Source: UBA10649 sp963755335
Lineage (GTDB): Bacteria > Actinomycetota > Actinomycetes > S36-B12
Direction of reading: 5' to 3'
Assembly: GCA_963755335.1 (NCBI GenBank)
Contig: CAVWJW010000005.1
Span: 62,001-126,000 of the forward strand
DNA: 64,000 nucleotides
The notes under the pieces are model-generated. The model was not told the origin of the DNA. It made no database searches and saw only the letters and a program-made list of their open reading frames with translations. This document shows positions 1 through 8,441 of this stretch, in pieces (position 1 is the stretch's first letter; every line of letters starts with the position of its first letter). A program made the position numbers and the translations under genes.

Positions 1-643
1 TGACGGACTCGGCGTCGACACGCTGCTCGCACCCATCCGGCCGCGCACGGCCGACACGGTCGGTCCCGACTTCTACCGCACGATCATCCGCAGCCTGCAG
101 CGCATGTACGACGTCATCGTGATGGACACCAGCGTGCAGTACCTCGATCCGCTGATCGCCCAGGTGGCACTGCCCGAGGCCGACGAGATCCTCTTCGTCA
201 CCACGCTGGCCTCCACCGCCGTCCAGGGCATGGCGCGTGCCCTGCGCGAGATCACCGCCCCCGTCGACGAGTCCGGGCTCGGCATCCCGCGCGAGAAGAT
301 CGGCATCATCGTCAACCAGTCCGTGGCCAACGTCGGCATGGAGCGCGACCAGGTCCTCGCAGCCGGCCTCGGCGTTCCGGTCGTCGGCGTCATCCCGCTG
401 GCCACCAAGGACGTCCTGACCGCCACGAACCTCAATCGCATGTACACGCTCCTCGATCATCCACTGATCGGCCCGGCGTACGTCGAGCTCGCCAAGGCCT
501 GCCTCCCGGCGCGCGCGATGTCCGACTGGCACTCGCTGACGGCGCCTGATCCCGAGCCCTCCAGCATCGCGGCGACGGCCGCCGCGTCAGCTGCCGTTGC
601 TCCCGACGACGAGAGTCGACGGCGCGGCCTGTTCCGCCGCTGA
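1..643 (+). CDS. MinD/CpaE-like P-loop ATPase, 3' part
   Basis: This is the C-terminal part of a ParA/MinD-type ATPase; the frame is open at the window edge, so the N-terminus with the Walker A loop is missing. The visible part reads LLAPIRP, then RMYDVIVMDTS, the hydrophobic strand ending in Asp-Thr typical of the Walker A' region, then VLFVTTLAS-like and GIIVNQ strands of the same fold. The pattern LLAP...F-Y-R-x-I-I-R-x-L resembles CpaE, the ATPase of Tad/Flp pilus secretion systems. The last 40 residues are Ala/Pro/Glu-rich and end in Arg-Arg-x-Leu-Phe-Arg-Arg. The CpaE assignment is by pattern only; a general MinD-like ATPase is the alternative. Confidence 0.75.
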   Translation, partial: DGLGVDTLLAPIRPRTADTVGPDFYRTIIRSLQRMYDVIVMDTSVQYLDPLIAQVALPEADEILFVTTLASTAVQGMARALREITAPVDESGLGIPREKIGIIVNQSVANVGMERDQVLAAGLGVPVVGVIPLATKDVLTATNLNRMYTLLDHPLIGPAYVELAKACLPARAMSDWHSLTAPDPEPSSIAATAAASAAVAPDDESRRRGLFRR

Positions 644-723
644 AGCAAGGCTCCATCGCCCTGCGTTGCAGCACCTGCGGCGCGCGGCTACCGTGAAGGT
701 CCGTCCGGCACGAAGGAGCAGCA

Positions 724-1134
724 ATGGCCAGCCCGGCTGACAGCGTCGCCTCTGCTGCCTACGCCACGTTCGCCCTGCTCCAGCCGATCCCGCTCGACGA
801 GATCGCCGCCGCCGCCCCCGCGCGCGGGCTGCCGTTCGCCGCCACCACCACGCCGGACTGGTTCGCCGCCGCGGCGTCCGACGAGTCGAGCCTGCTCGAC
901 ACGGCCCCCGAGCTCCTCGTGCTCGCGCCGGACATCGAGTCGCCCGAGGAGGTCGACGTCCGGGGCATCGACCTGATCCACGTATACGCGCCGGAGCTTC
1001 AGGACATCGACGAGGACGAGGAGCCGGAGGCTGACGAGGTCGCCGCCCCAGTAGCGCCGGCGAAGGCGCCGGAGAAGCCGCGAACGTCTACTCAGATCGG
1101 GCTGCTCAAGGAGCTGTCGAACCTCGACACCTAG
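724..1134 (+). CDS. Hypothetical acidic protein
   Basis: A 136-residue protein that I do not recognise. An AAGGAG ribosome binding site at 711-716 lies 7 bases before the ATG. The first 60 residues are Ala-rich with aromatic positions; the middle (residues about 60-90) looks like a folded beta/alpha stretch rich in Val, Leu and Asp; the end is acidic and Pro/Ala-rich and probably disordered. It follows the CpaE-like gene by 80 bases and may be co-transcribed, although a TACCGT box at 689-694 could be a -10 element of its own. It ends convergently with the next gene, the two stop codons overlapping in the palindrome CTAG. Confidence 0.6.
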   Translation: MASPADSVASAAYATFALLQPIPLDEIAAAAPARGLPFAATTTPDWFAAAASDESSLLDTAPELLVLAPDIESPEEVDVRGIDLIHVYAPELQDIDEDEEPEADEVAAPVAPAKAPEKPRTSTQIGLLKELSNLDT

Positions 1135-1337
1135 ATCGACGGGTCCGAGGGGTCGGCAGCGTCGTCGCCGGCAGCCTGCACACCGTGCTCGAGTTCGTAC
1201 GCCTCGGTGAGCAGCGCGCTGAGCGCCGCATTCGACCGTGCGCGAGCCGCCCGGGAGTGACGTCGGTAGCTGGCATACGCCAGCAGGGCCGTGCCCAGGA
1301 TCAGCACGACCAGCAGCGCGACGAGGAGCCCTCCCAC
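1131..1337 (-). CDS. Small single-pass membrane protein
   Basis: A 68-residue protein with one N-terminal membrane segment (residues about 3-22, Gly/Leu/Val-rich), then a basic patch with Arg-Arg-His-Ser-Arg, then an amphipathic helix and an acidic tail. It lies 15 bases beyond the stop of valS on the same strand, so it is likely the last gene of the valS transcript. No family is recognised. Its stop codon overlaps that of the convergent gene. Real coding status rests on the membrane segment, the GC-rich third positions and the tight fit between neighbours. Confidence 0.55.
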   Translation of the reverse strand: MGGLLVALLVVLILGTALLAYASYRRHSRAARARSNAALSALLTEAYELEHGVQAAGDDAADPSDPSI

Positions 1338-1352
1338 GCTGCGGGTATCGGC

Positions 1353-3926
1353 TCAGGTGCTGGGGCTCGCGACCTCAGCCAGGGTGACCTCGACCAGGAT
1401 CGGTCCCTCCGCCGCGATGATCGACAGCTCCTGGATGCGGCCAGCGGCCTGGAGGTCGCCTTCGACCGCGGAGAGCCGGTCGGCTGCGTCGGGGTTCGCG
1501 GTGATGACGGCGGATGCCACGTCGGCGCGCATCGACGCCTTCGCCTCGGACTTCGCCTTGCGCACGAGCGTCAGCACGGCTGCCACATCGTCGACCATCG
1601 CCGCGTCGGCATCGCCGGCCAGGGCGCGCAGCGCGTCGGCCTGTGGCCACTCGGCGCGGTGCACCGATCCGTCCTGCCACCACGACCAGACCTCCTCGGT
1701 CGTGAAGGGGAGGAAGGGCGCGAACAGCCGCAGCAGGGTGCTGAGTGCGGTGTCGAGCGTTGCCGTGGCCGAGGCCGCGGCCGCCTCGCCCTGGCCGCCG
1801 TAGGCGCGGTCCTTGACCAGCTCGACGTAGTCGTCGGTGAAGTTCCAGAAGAAGGTCTCGGCGAGCTCGAGCGCGCGGGCGTAGTTGTAGTCCTCGAAGG
1901 CGGCGGTGGCCTGCTCGACGGTGTCGGCCAGCCGGGCGAGGAGCGCGCGGTCGAGCGGATGCGTGATCGCCGCGTCGCCGTGCCGTCCCTGGTGCCCGAG
2001 CACGAACTTGCTCGCGTTGAGCACCTTGATCGCCAGGCGGCGGCCGATCTTCATCTGGCCGACGTCGAACGCCGTGTCGGTGCCGGGGCGGGCCGATGCG
2101 GCCCAGTAGCGGACGGCGTCGGAGCTGTACTCGTCGAGCACGCCCATCGGCGTGACGACGTTTCCCTTGGACTTGCTCATCTTCTTGCGGTCCGGGTCGA
2201 GGATCCAGCCGGAGATGGCGGCGTTGCTCCACGGCAGGCAGTCGTCCTCGAGATGCGCGCGCACGACGGACGAGAACAGCCAGGTGCGGATGATCTCGTG
2301 GGCCTGCGGGCGCAGGTCCATCGGGAACACCCGCTGCCACAGGTCGTCGTCGCGCTCCCAGCCGCCGGCGATCTGCGGGCTGAGCGAGCTGGTGGCCCAG
2401 GTGTCCATGACGTCGGGGTCGCCCATGAAGCCCCCGGGCTGGCCGCGCTGCGCGTCGGTGAAGCCGGGCGGGACGTCGCTGCTCGGGTCGATGGGCAGGG
2501 AGTCCTCGGCGGGCACGATCGGGGAGTCGTACACCGGGGTGCCGGTCTCGTCGAGCGGATACCACAGCGGCAGCGGCACGCCGAAGAAGCGCTGTCGCGA
2601 GATGAGCCAGTCGCCGTTGAGGCCCTCGACCCAGTTCTGGTAGCGCACGTGCATGTGCTGCGGATGCCAGTCGAGCTGGCGGCCGCGCTCGAGCAGTGCC
2701 GCGCGCAGCTTCTCGTCGCGACCGCCGTTGGTGATGTACCACTGCCGCGTGGTGACGATCTCGAGCGGCTTGTCGCCCTTCTCGAAGAACTTCACCGGGT
2801 GCGTGATCGGCTTCGGCTCGCCGACGAGATCGCCGGTCGTCGTGAGGATCTCGACCATGCGCTCCTTGGCCGTGTGGCTGGTGGCACCGGCGATGATCGC
2901 GTAGTTCTCCCGGCCCGCGTCGGACGTGATCCACTCCGGCGTCTCCGGCAGGATGCGGCCGTCCCAGCCGATGATCGGGCGGGTGGCCAGCTGCAGCTCG
3001 CGCCACCACGTCACGTCGGTGAGGTCGCCGAAGGTGCAGATCATGGCGATGCCGGAGCCCTTGTCGGGGTCAGCCAGCGTGTGCGCCACGACCTCGACCT
3101 CGACGCCGAAGCCCGGCGTGGTCACGGTCGTGCCGAACAGTGGCTGGTAGCGCTCGTCGTCGGGATGCGCGACCAGGGCCACGCAGGCGGCGAGCAGCTC
3201 GGGCCGCGTCGTCTCGATGAAGACCTTCTGCGACGGATCAGCCGTGGTCGCGAAGCCGATGCGGTGGTAGGCGCCCGGGCGTTCGCGGTCCTCGAGCTCG
3301 GCCTGGGCGACAGCCGTGCGGAAGGTGACGTCCCACAGGGTGGGGGCCTCGGACTGGTACGCCTCGCCGCGCGCCAGGTTGCGCAGGAAGGCGAGCTGGC
3401 TCGCGCGCTGGGCGTTCGCGTCGATCGTCTGGTACGTCTGCGTCCAGTCGACGGACAGGCCCATCCGTCGCCACAGCTCCTCGAAGACCACCTCGTCCTC
3501 GACGGTCAGCCGCTCGCACAGCTCGACGAAGTTCTTGCGCGACACCGGCACCTGGTTCTTGGCGTCAGGGGTCGCCGGCGGCTCGAAGGCCGGGTCGTAC
3601 GGCAGGCTCGGGTCGCACCGCACCCCGTAGTAGTTCTGCACGCGCCGCTCGGTCGGCAGCCCGTTGTCGTCCCAGCCCATCGGGTAGAACACCTCGAAGC
3701 CGCGCATCCGCTTGTACCGGGCGATGCAGTCGGTGTGGGTGTACGAGAAGACATGGCCCACGTGGAGCGATCCGCTGACGGTCGGCGGGGGAGTGTCGAT
3801 GGAGTAGACCTGCTGGCGGGACTTCGTCCGGTCGAACCGGTACGTGCCGTCCTGCTCCCATACCTGGGCCCACTTCTGCTCGATCCCCTCGAGGGTGGGC
3901 TTGTCCGGCAGGGCGTTGGCAGTCAT
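1353..3926 (-). CDS. valS: Valine--tRNA ligase
   Basis: ValS charges tRNA-Val with valine in the cytoplasm. The class Ia signatures are present: HVGH at residues 55-58 and KMSKSKGN near residue 581, with the editing domain between. The protein has 857 residues and ends soon after the anticodon-binding domain, so the C-terminal coiled-coil arm found in many bacterial ValS proteins is absent. The ATG at 3926 is chosen because a TAGACT -10 box sits 7 bases before it and no ribosome binding site is seen, which suggests a leaderless transcript. A longer start is open upstream but would run through the palindromic repeat at 3975-4026. Confidence 0.95.
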   Translation of the reverse strand: MTANALPDKPTLEGIEQKWAQVWEQDGTYRFDRTKSRQQVYSIDTPPPTVSGSLHVGHVFSYTHTDCIARYKRMRGFEVFYPMGWDDNGLPTERRVQNYYGVRCDPSLPYDPAFEPPATPDAKNQVPVSRKNFVELCERLTVEDEVVFEELWRRMGLSVDWTQTYQTIDANAQRASQLAFLRNLARGEAYQSEAPTLWDVTFRTAVAQAELEDRERPGAYHRIGFATTADPSQKVFIETTRPELLAACVALVAHPDDERYQPLFGTTVTTPGFGVEVEVVAHTLADPDKGSGIAMICTFGDLTDVTWWRELQLATRPIIGWDGRILPETPEWITSDAGRENYAIIAGATSHTAKERMVEILTTTGDLVGEPKPITHPVKFFEKGDKPLEIVTTRQWYITNGGRDEKLRAALLERGRQLDWHPQHMHVRYQNWVEGLNGDWLISRQRFFGVPLPLWYPLDETGTPVYDSPIVPAEDSLPIDPSSDVPPGFTDAQRGQPGGFMGDPDVMDTWATSSLSPQIAGGWERDDDLWQRVFPMDLRPQAHEIIRTWLFSSVVRAHLEDDCLPWSNAAISGWILDPDRKKMSKSKGNVVTPMGVLDEYSSDAVRYWAASARPGTDTAFDVGQMKIGRRLAIKVLNASKFVLGHQGRHGDAAITHPLDRALLARLADTVEQATAAFEDYNYARALELAETFFWNFTDDYVELVKDRAYGGQGEAAAASATATLDTALSTLLRLFAPFLPFTTEEVWSWWQDGSVHRAEWPQADALRALAGDADAAMVDDVAAVLTLVRKAKSEAKASMRADVASAVITANPDAADRLSAVEGDLQAAGRIQELSIIAAEGPILVEVTLAEVASPST

Positions 3927-3933
3927 GGGCGCG

Positions 3934-3939
3934 AGTCTA
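3934..3939 (-). promoter_or_regulatory. -10 box of valS, leaderless
   Basis: TAGACT read on the minus strand, 7 bases before the valS ATG. No ribosome binding site lies between. The arrangement matches the actinobacterial leaderless promoter pattern TAnnnT-N6-8-start, seen at several other genes here. Confidence 0.55.
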
Positions 3940-3974
3940 TTTGGGGGACGGAACGACCCCCGACCATCGGGCGA

Positions 3975-4026
3975 CCTTGAGGTTGCGGGGGCTGTGCGTG
4001 GCGCGCCGGCCCCCACAACCTCAAGG
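3975..4026. repeat. Palindromic intergenic repeat, copy 1
   Basis: Arms of 18 bases (3975-3992 and 4009-4026) of the core CCTTGAGGTTGTGGGGGC pair with one mismatch around a 16-base GC-rich loop. It sits between the PNPOx-type gene and valS, 35 bases upstream of the valS -10 box. It is one of four related elements in the window. Confidence 0.85.
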
Positions 4027-4056
4027 TTGGCGGGGTCGGCGGGACATGCCGGCCAG

Positions 4057-4599
4057 CTAGAGGCCGGGGAGGCCGTCGATGCTGGTGGCGTTCATCGTGG
4101 CCCGGTACTCCGCGAGGCCGTCGGCGCCCTTCTTGGCGTGATCGAGATCCAGGACGGGCCGATCCGCCTCGTACGTCATCGTCGGAACGGCGAACCCGCA
4201 CGACTTGGACACTCGTGACACGTCGACGACGATCACCGAGCGCACGCCCAGGTGCTCGCCGAACTGTCCGATCAGGTCCTCGAACTCATCGTCACCGGGC
4301 ATCGTCACCCGGCCACGACCGTGCAGTCGGATGATCTGCGGCCGGCCCTCGAACGCACAGAACATGAGGACGATGCGGCCGTTCTCGCGCACGTGCGCGA
4401 TCGTCTCGATGCCGCTGCCGGTCAGGTCGAGGTAGGCCACGGTGTGGTCGTCGACGACGGTGAACGACCCAGCCAGCCCCTTCGGCGAGATGTTCACATG
4501 CTGGTCGTCGGCGCGTGGCGCAGTGGCCACGAAGAAGAGCGGCTGCGCCGTCATCCACGCGGCGAGCTTGTCGTCGATTCCGTCGAGCACGTCGGCCAT
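4057..4599 (-). CDS. Pyridoxamine 5'-phosphate oxidase family protein
   Basis: A 180-residue FMN-binding split-barrel protein. The pattern HVNISPKG near residue 34, the aliphatic strands VAYLDLTGSG and ENGRIVLMFCAF, and the RLHGRG stretch are typical of the PNPOx-like group that binds FMN or F420. The substrate cannot be told; homologues are often annotated only as oxidoreductases. The ATG at 4599 is preferred because a TACGGT -10 box lies 6 bases before it. It is divergent from folC with only 22 bases between the two start codons. Confidence 0.85.
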   Translation of the reverse strand: MADVLDGIDDKLAAWMTAQPLFFVATAPRADDQHVNISPKGLAGSFTVVDDHTVAYLDLTGSGIETIAHVRENGRIVLMFCAFEGRPQIIRLHGRGRVTMPGDDEFEDLIGQFGEHLGVRSVIVVDVSRVSKSCGFAVPTMTYEADRPVLDLDHAKKGADGLAEYRATMNATSIDGLPGL

Positions 4600-4605
4600 C
4601 GCCCC

Positions 4606-4615
4606 ACCGTAGACT
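4606..4615. promoter_or_regulatory. Overlapping divergent -10 boxes, PNPOx gene and folC
   Basis: TACGGT on the minus strand (4606-4611) and TAGACT on the plus strand (4610-4615) share two bases. Each is exactly 6 bases from its start codon (ATG at 4599, GTG at 4622). Both transcripts would be leaderless and the two promoters cannot be occupied at once. Confidence 0.5.
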
Positions 4616-4621
4616 CCACGC

Positions 4622-5968
4622 GTGACCGCGAGCGAGGACCCTGACACGCGGCTGGCCCAGTTGTGGGCATCCCTCGAGTCGCGATGGCCGGAGAACCGGA
4701 TCGAGCCGACGCTCACTCGCATCGCCTCGGTGTGCGCCCTTCTCGGTGACCCCCAGCAGTCCTACCCCGTCATCCACGTCACCGGCACGAACGGCAAGAG
4801 CTCGACGGCCCGCATGATCGAGGCGCTTCTCCGCTCCGCCGGCCTGCGCACCGGGCTGTTCACGTCGCCGCACCTCCTGGACGCCCGCGAGCGGATCTGC
4901 TTCGACGGCGAGCCGATCTCCGCGGCCCGCACGCTTCGGACCTGGGACGAGGTCGCCCCCTACGTCGATGTCGTCGACCGGCAGTCCGTCGCCGACGGCG
5001 GCATCCGGCTGTCGTACTTCGAGGTGATGACGGCCCTGGCCTTCGCGGCGTTCGCCGACGCGCCCGTCGACGTGGCGATCATCGAGGTCGGCCTGGGCGG
5101 ATCGTGGGACTCGACGAACGTGGCCGACGGCGTCGTGTCGGTCGTGACGCCCATCGGCCTCGACCACCAGGAGTACCTCGGCGACAGCATCATCGACATT
5201 GCGCACGAGAAGGCCGGCATCATCAAGGCCGACTGCTTCGCCGTCATCGCGCAGCAGGACGTCGACGCCGCCGAGGTGCTGATCGAGCGGTGCGTCGAGG
5301 TGGGCGCGACGGTGGCGCGAGAGGGCATCGAGTTCGGGTTCACGCAGCGCTCGCTGGCCGTGGGCGGACAGGTCGTCACGCTCAAGGGCCTGAACGCGAC
5401 GTACGACGACGTGTTCGTGCCGCTGTTCGGGGAGCACCAGGCGCACAACGCCGCGGTGGCGCTGGCGGCGGCGGAGGCCTTCCTCAGCGGCGCCGGGCCG
5501 ATCGACGTCGACGTCGTGCGCGACGGCTTCGCGCTGGTGACCTCGCCGGGCCGCCTCGAGGCGGTGCGACGCGGACCCACCGTCCTGCTCGACGCCGCGC
5601 ACAACCCCCATGGCGCTGAGGCGCTGAGCCAGGCCCTGCAGGACTCCTTCGAGTTCCACGCCCTGATCGGCATCTTCGGCGTGCTCGCCGACAAGGACGC
5701 CTTCGGCATGCTGACGGCCCTGGAGACGACCCTCGACATGGTCGTCATCACGACGCCGTCATCGCCGCGGGCGATGGATCCCGAGGTGCTCGCGGCGGTG
5801 GCCATCGACATCTTCGGCGACGATCGCGTGGTCGTCGAGGCGGAGTTGCCGGACGCCATCGATCGCGCGCTGGGGCTCGCAGAGGAACGTGACGACTACG
5901 GCGGCGTCGGCGTGCTGATCACCGGCTCGGTCGTGCTCGTCGGCGATGCCAAGAGGCTGCTGTCGTGA
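4622..5968 (+). CDS. folC: Folylpolyglutamate synthase / dihydrofolate synthase
   Basis: FolC adds glutamate to folates (and often to dihydropteroate) using ATP. The Mur-ligase P-loop GTNGKSST lies near residues 54-61, followed by the FTSPHL motif and the LDAAHNPHG motif of the C-terminal domain near residue 320. At 448 residues the length is normal. The GTG start is 6 bases from a TAGACT box. In actinobacteria folC commonly follows valS, and is followed, as here, by a small DUF4233-type membrane protein and ndk. Confidence 0.93.
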   Translation: MTASEDPDTRLAQLWASLESRWPENRIEPTLTRIASVCALLGDPQQSYPVIHVTGTNGKSSTARMIEALLRSAGLRTGLFTSPHLLDARERICFDGEPISAARTLRTWDEVAPYVDVVDRQSVADGGIRLSYFEVMTALAFAAFADAPVDVAIIEVGLGGSWDSTNVADGVVSVVTPIGLDHQEYLGDSIIDIAHEKAGIIKADCFAVIAQQDVDAAEVLIERCVEVGATVAREGIEFGFTQRSLAVGGQVVTLKGLNATYDDVFVPLFGEHQAHNAAVALAAAEAFLSGAGPIDVDVVRDGFALVTSPGRLEAVRRGPTVLLDAAHNPHGAEALSQALQDSFEFHALIGIFGVLADKDAFGMLTALETTLDMVVITTPSSPRAMDPEVLAAVAIDIFGDDRVVVEAELPDAIDRALGLAEERDDYGGVGVLITGSVVLVGDAKRLLS

Positions 5969-5984
5969 CGGTTAGGCAACTGAC

Positions 5985-6344
5985 GTGAAGGTGCTGTGCT
6001 CGTCCGTCCTCGGCATCGAGGTCTTCGTCGTCCTGCTCGCGACGTCGCTGGCGACGTCCAACGGGTCGGTTTCGAACACGACCCTCGCGTGGCTGGTCGG
6101 GTTCGCCCTCATGCTGCTGCTGGTGCTCGCCATCGGCACCCTGCGGCGCCCGTGGGGGCTGTCCGTCGGCTGGCTGATGCAGGTTCTGGTGCTGGCGACG
6201 AGCCTGGTCGTCGGCTGGACCATGCTGGTCGTGGGCCTGCTGTTCGTGGTGCTGTGGTTCCTCGCGATCTACATCGGCCAGCGCGTCGATGCGGAGAAGG
6301 CGATGCAGCAGGACGCCGCGCACGGCGACACCGGCGCTGAGTAG
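5985..6344 (+). CDS. DUF4233-type membrane protein
   Basis: A 119-residue protein with four predicted membrane segments (about residues 7-24, 33-51, 61-79, 80-98) and a charged tail. It resembles the small DUF4233 proteins found between folC and ndk in actinobacteria, whose function is not known to me. The GTG at 5985 is 16 bases after folC; an earlier GTG in the same gap runs into a stop at once. Confidence 0.8.
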   Translation: MKVLCSSVLGIEVFVVLLATSLATSNGSVSNTTLAWLVGFALMLLLVLAIGTLRRPWGLSVGWLMQVLVLATSLVVGWTMLVVGLLFVVLWFLAIYIGQRVDAEKAMQQDAAHGDTGAE

Positions 6345-6347
6345 TGT
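6342..6347 (+). promoter_or_regulatory. Possible -10 box of ndk
   Basis: TAGTGT at the end of the preceding gene would give ndk its own transcript with a leader of about 33 bases that contains the AAGGAG site. No -35 element is clear. Confidence 0.3.
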
Positions 6348-6386
6348 TCGGGGCACGCAATCCCCTGACCTAGCAAGGAGTTCGTC

Positions 6387-6797
6387 GTGTCCGAACGCAC
6401 CCTCGTCCTGATCAAGCCCGACGGCGTGGCCCGCGGCCTCGTCGGGGAGGTGATCGGCAGGATCGAGCGCAAGGGCTTCCGGTTCGTCGCGCTCGAGCAG
6501 CGGACCCTGACCGTCGAGGTCGCCGAGGAGCACTACGGCGAGCACAAGGGCAAGGGATTCTTCGACGACCTCGTGGCCTTCATCACGGGCGGCCCGCTGG
6601 TCGCCGCCGTGATCGAGGGTCCCGACGCGATCGTCCAGTGGCGCAGCATGATGGGCGCCACCAACCCGGTCAACGCACCCCTCGGCACCATCCGCGGCGA
6701 CCTCGCCACGGAGATGCAGAACAACGTGACGCACGGCTCGGACTCGCCGGAGTCCGCGGCCCGCGAGATCGCCCTGTTCTTCCCCGGCCTGGCGTAG
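6387..6797 (+). CDS. ndk: Nucleoside-diphosphate kinase
   Basis: Ndk moves the terminal phosphate from one nucleoside triphosphate to another diphosphate through a phosphohistidine. The active-site motif NVTHGSDS places the catalytic histidine at residue 116, and the N-terminal TLVLIKPDG strand is intact. The 136-residue length is standard. A good AAGGAG site precedes the GTG start. Confidence 0.96.
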   Translation: MSERTLVLIKPDGVARGLVGEVIGRIERKGFRFVALEQRTLTVEVAEEHYGEHKGKGFFDDLVAFITGGPLVAAVIEGPDAIVQWRSMMGATNPVNAPLGTIRGDLATEMQNNVTHGSDSPESAAREIALFFPGLA

Positions 6798-6799
6798 CC

Positions 6800-8179
6800 G
6801 TGAAGCCCGCGGTGCTCGGCGTAGCGGCCGGTGCGGTGGTCGGCGGGGCAGTCGTCATCGCCTCGCGCGGCCCGTCCCTCGTGACGTGGCCGGACAAGGT
6901 CCGTACGGGATTCCCGTTCGTCGTCGGCGGCCTCGTCGGCACAGCGGCCGGCCTCAAGGTCGGCGTCGGCTCGTCGCTGCTGCGCGCGATGACGGGCAGG
7001 GGCCCCGGTCCGATCACCACGGTGCCTCCCCTGATCGTCGGCGCAGGCATCGTCGGCGGGGCGGCCGTCGCGTCCAACCTGGCGGCCTCGCGCCTGCTCG
7101 GCAAGCTGGTCGCCGAGAGCCGCGACCTCGACGCAGGCTTCGCCACTCCACCGACGGACCCGATGGTCTCCGCCGGCCCCGGCAGTGCGGTGGCGATCAC
7201 CGAGCTGGGCCGCGAGGGCGCCCGTTTCGTCGGCACCGTGGCCACTCCTGACGGAATCCGCGAGGTCACCGGCCGCGAGCCGGTGGCCGCCCCGATCCGC
7301 GTCTTCGTCGGTGCGGACAGCGCCAGCACGCCGGAGCAGCGGGTCGGCCTGGCCATGGCGGAGCTGCGTCGCACCGGTGCCTTCGACCGGGCGAACCTGC
7401 TCGTTCAGGCCCCTGCTGGCACGGGGTATGCAAATCCCACTCCGGTCGACGTCCTCGAGCTGCTCACCCTCGGCGACTGCGCGTCGGTGGCGGTCGGCTA
7501 CGGCCTGCTGCCGTCCTTCCTGTCGCTGGGCAAGGTGGCCGTGGCCTCGCACACCCAGAAGCTGCTGCTGGACGCGATCCTCGAGGAGCTCTCCGGGCGC
7601 ACGGAGCGCCCGCGGCTGCTGCTGTACGGGGAGAGCCTGGGCGCCAAGGTGCAGGAGGCGGCCATCCCGATGGGCACCGAGGACCTCGACCGCTACGGCG
7701 TCGCCGGCGCCCTGTGGGTGGGCACCCCGGGTGGCAAGGTCGCCGACGAGTTCCATGCTCGCTGTGCCACCGAGTCGATCACCATCGACCGCCCTGAGCA
7801 GATCCCGTCGCCGATGCCCGAGCCGCGCCCTCGCGTGTGGTTCCTCGAGCACGACGGCGACCCCGTCGTGCGGTTCCGCCCCGAACTGTTCCTCAACCGG
7901 CCGGCGTGGCTGCCCACCGACGGCACGCGGGGCCGCAACATCCCCGCGGCCATGACCTGGCGGCCGGGCATCTCCTGGGCGCAGGGGCTCGTGGACACGA
8001 TGTTCGCCACGAACGTCAAGCCCGGCGACTTCAAGAGCGAGGGGCACGACTACCGAGCCGACCTCGGTGGCGCCGTCCGGGCCGCGTTCGCGCTGGACGC
8101 CGACGAGGCGACGGCCGAGCGGCTGGAGGCGTACCTGCGCCGCAAGGAAGTCGAGCGCGCCGCCCGCATCGGCGAGTAG
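6800..8179 (+). CDS. Alpha/beta-hydrolase family membrane protein
   Basis: A 459-residue protein starting two bases after ndk. It begins with three hydrophobic segments in the first 100 residues, followed by a soluble domain with FVGADSA near residue 172, RTGAFDR, GTGY and the nucleophile elbow GESLGA near residue 278. This order matches the alpha/beta-hydrolase-9 (Abhydrolase_9) family, membrane-anchored serine hydrolases of unknown substrate. The acid and histidine partners are probably the Asp and His in LEHDGDPV and the late SEGHDY. It likely shares the ndk transcript. Confidence 0.8.
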   Translation: MKPAVLGVAAGAVVGGAVVIASRGPSLVTWPDKVRTGFPFVVGGLVGTAAGLKVGVGSSLLRAMTGRGPGPITTVPPLIVGAGIVGGAAVASNLAASRLLGKLVAESRDLDAGFATPPTDPMVSAGPGSAVAITELGREGARFVGTVATPDGIREVTGREPVAAPIRVFVGADSASTPEQRVGLAMAELRRTGAFDRANLLVQAPAGTGYANPTPVDVLELLTLGDCASVAVGYGLLPSFLSLGKVAVASHTQKLLLDAILEELSGRTERPRLLLYGESLGAKVQEAAIPMGTEDLDRYGVAGALWVGTPGGKVADEFHARCATESITIDRPEQIPSPMPEPRPRVWFLEHDGDPVVRFRPELFLNRPAWLPTDGTRGRNIPAAMTWRPGISWAQGLVDTMFATNVKPGDFKSEGHDYRADLGGAVRAAFALDADEATAERLEAYLRRKEVERAARIGE

Positions 8180-8243
8180 GACCCGCCAACCCCGCACCCG
8201 TGGCCCACCACCCGCGGCCCGCCGACCACCCGACCCGACCGCC

Positions 8244-8309
8244 CCGCCGACCTTGAGGTTGTGGGGGCTGCGCCGGCCTGATCAACCACTCCAACCTCAA
8301 GGTCGGCGG
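8244..8309. repeat. Palindromic intergenic repeat, copy 2
   Basis: Perfect 18-base arms (8244-8261 and 8292-8309) of CCGCCGACCTTGAGGTTG. The inner part has lost the second half of the family arm, so this copy is partly degenerate. It lies between the hydrolase gene and mreB, 89 bases upstream of the mreB -10 box. Confidence 0.8.
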
Positions 8310-8398
8310 AGGGGGCCACGGAGGAGGGGCGATGAGGGCGCCCTGTGGCAAAACGGACAATAGCCCCAAGGGATTCGTGGGACTGGTGGGGATGGCCT

Positions 8399-8404
8399 TA
8401 GGAT
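8399..8404 (+). promoter_or_regulatory. Possible -10 box of mreB
   Basis: TAGGAT overlaps the upstream ATG at 8403, which speaks against that ATG as the start. It would give a leader of roughly 30 bases with GGAAGG at 8425-8430. Confidence 0.35.
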
Positions 8405-8441
8405 GAGTGTCCCTGCCCCCACCAGGAAGGCCACTTCCCCC

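Noticed and set aside
3927..3974. T-box or other riboswitch before valS or leuS
   Set aside because: The gaps before both genes are too short, and valS appears leaderless.
1185..3980. A 931-codon open frame on the plus strand opposite valS
   Set aside because: It is the antisense of a certain ValS gene; long open antisense frames are normal at this GC content, and its product has low complexity and no motifs.
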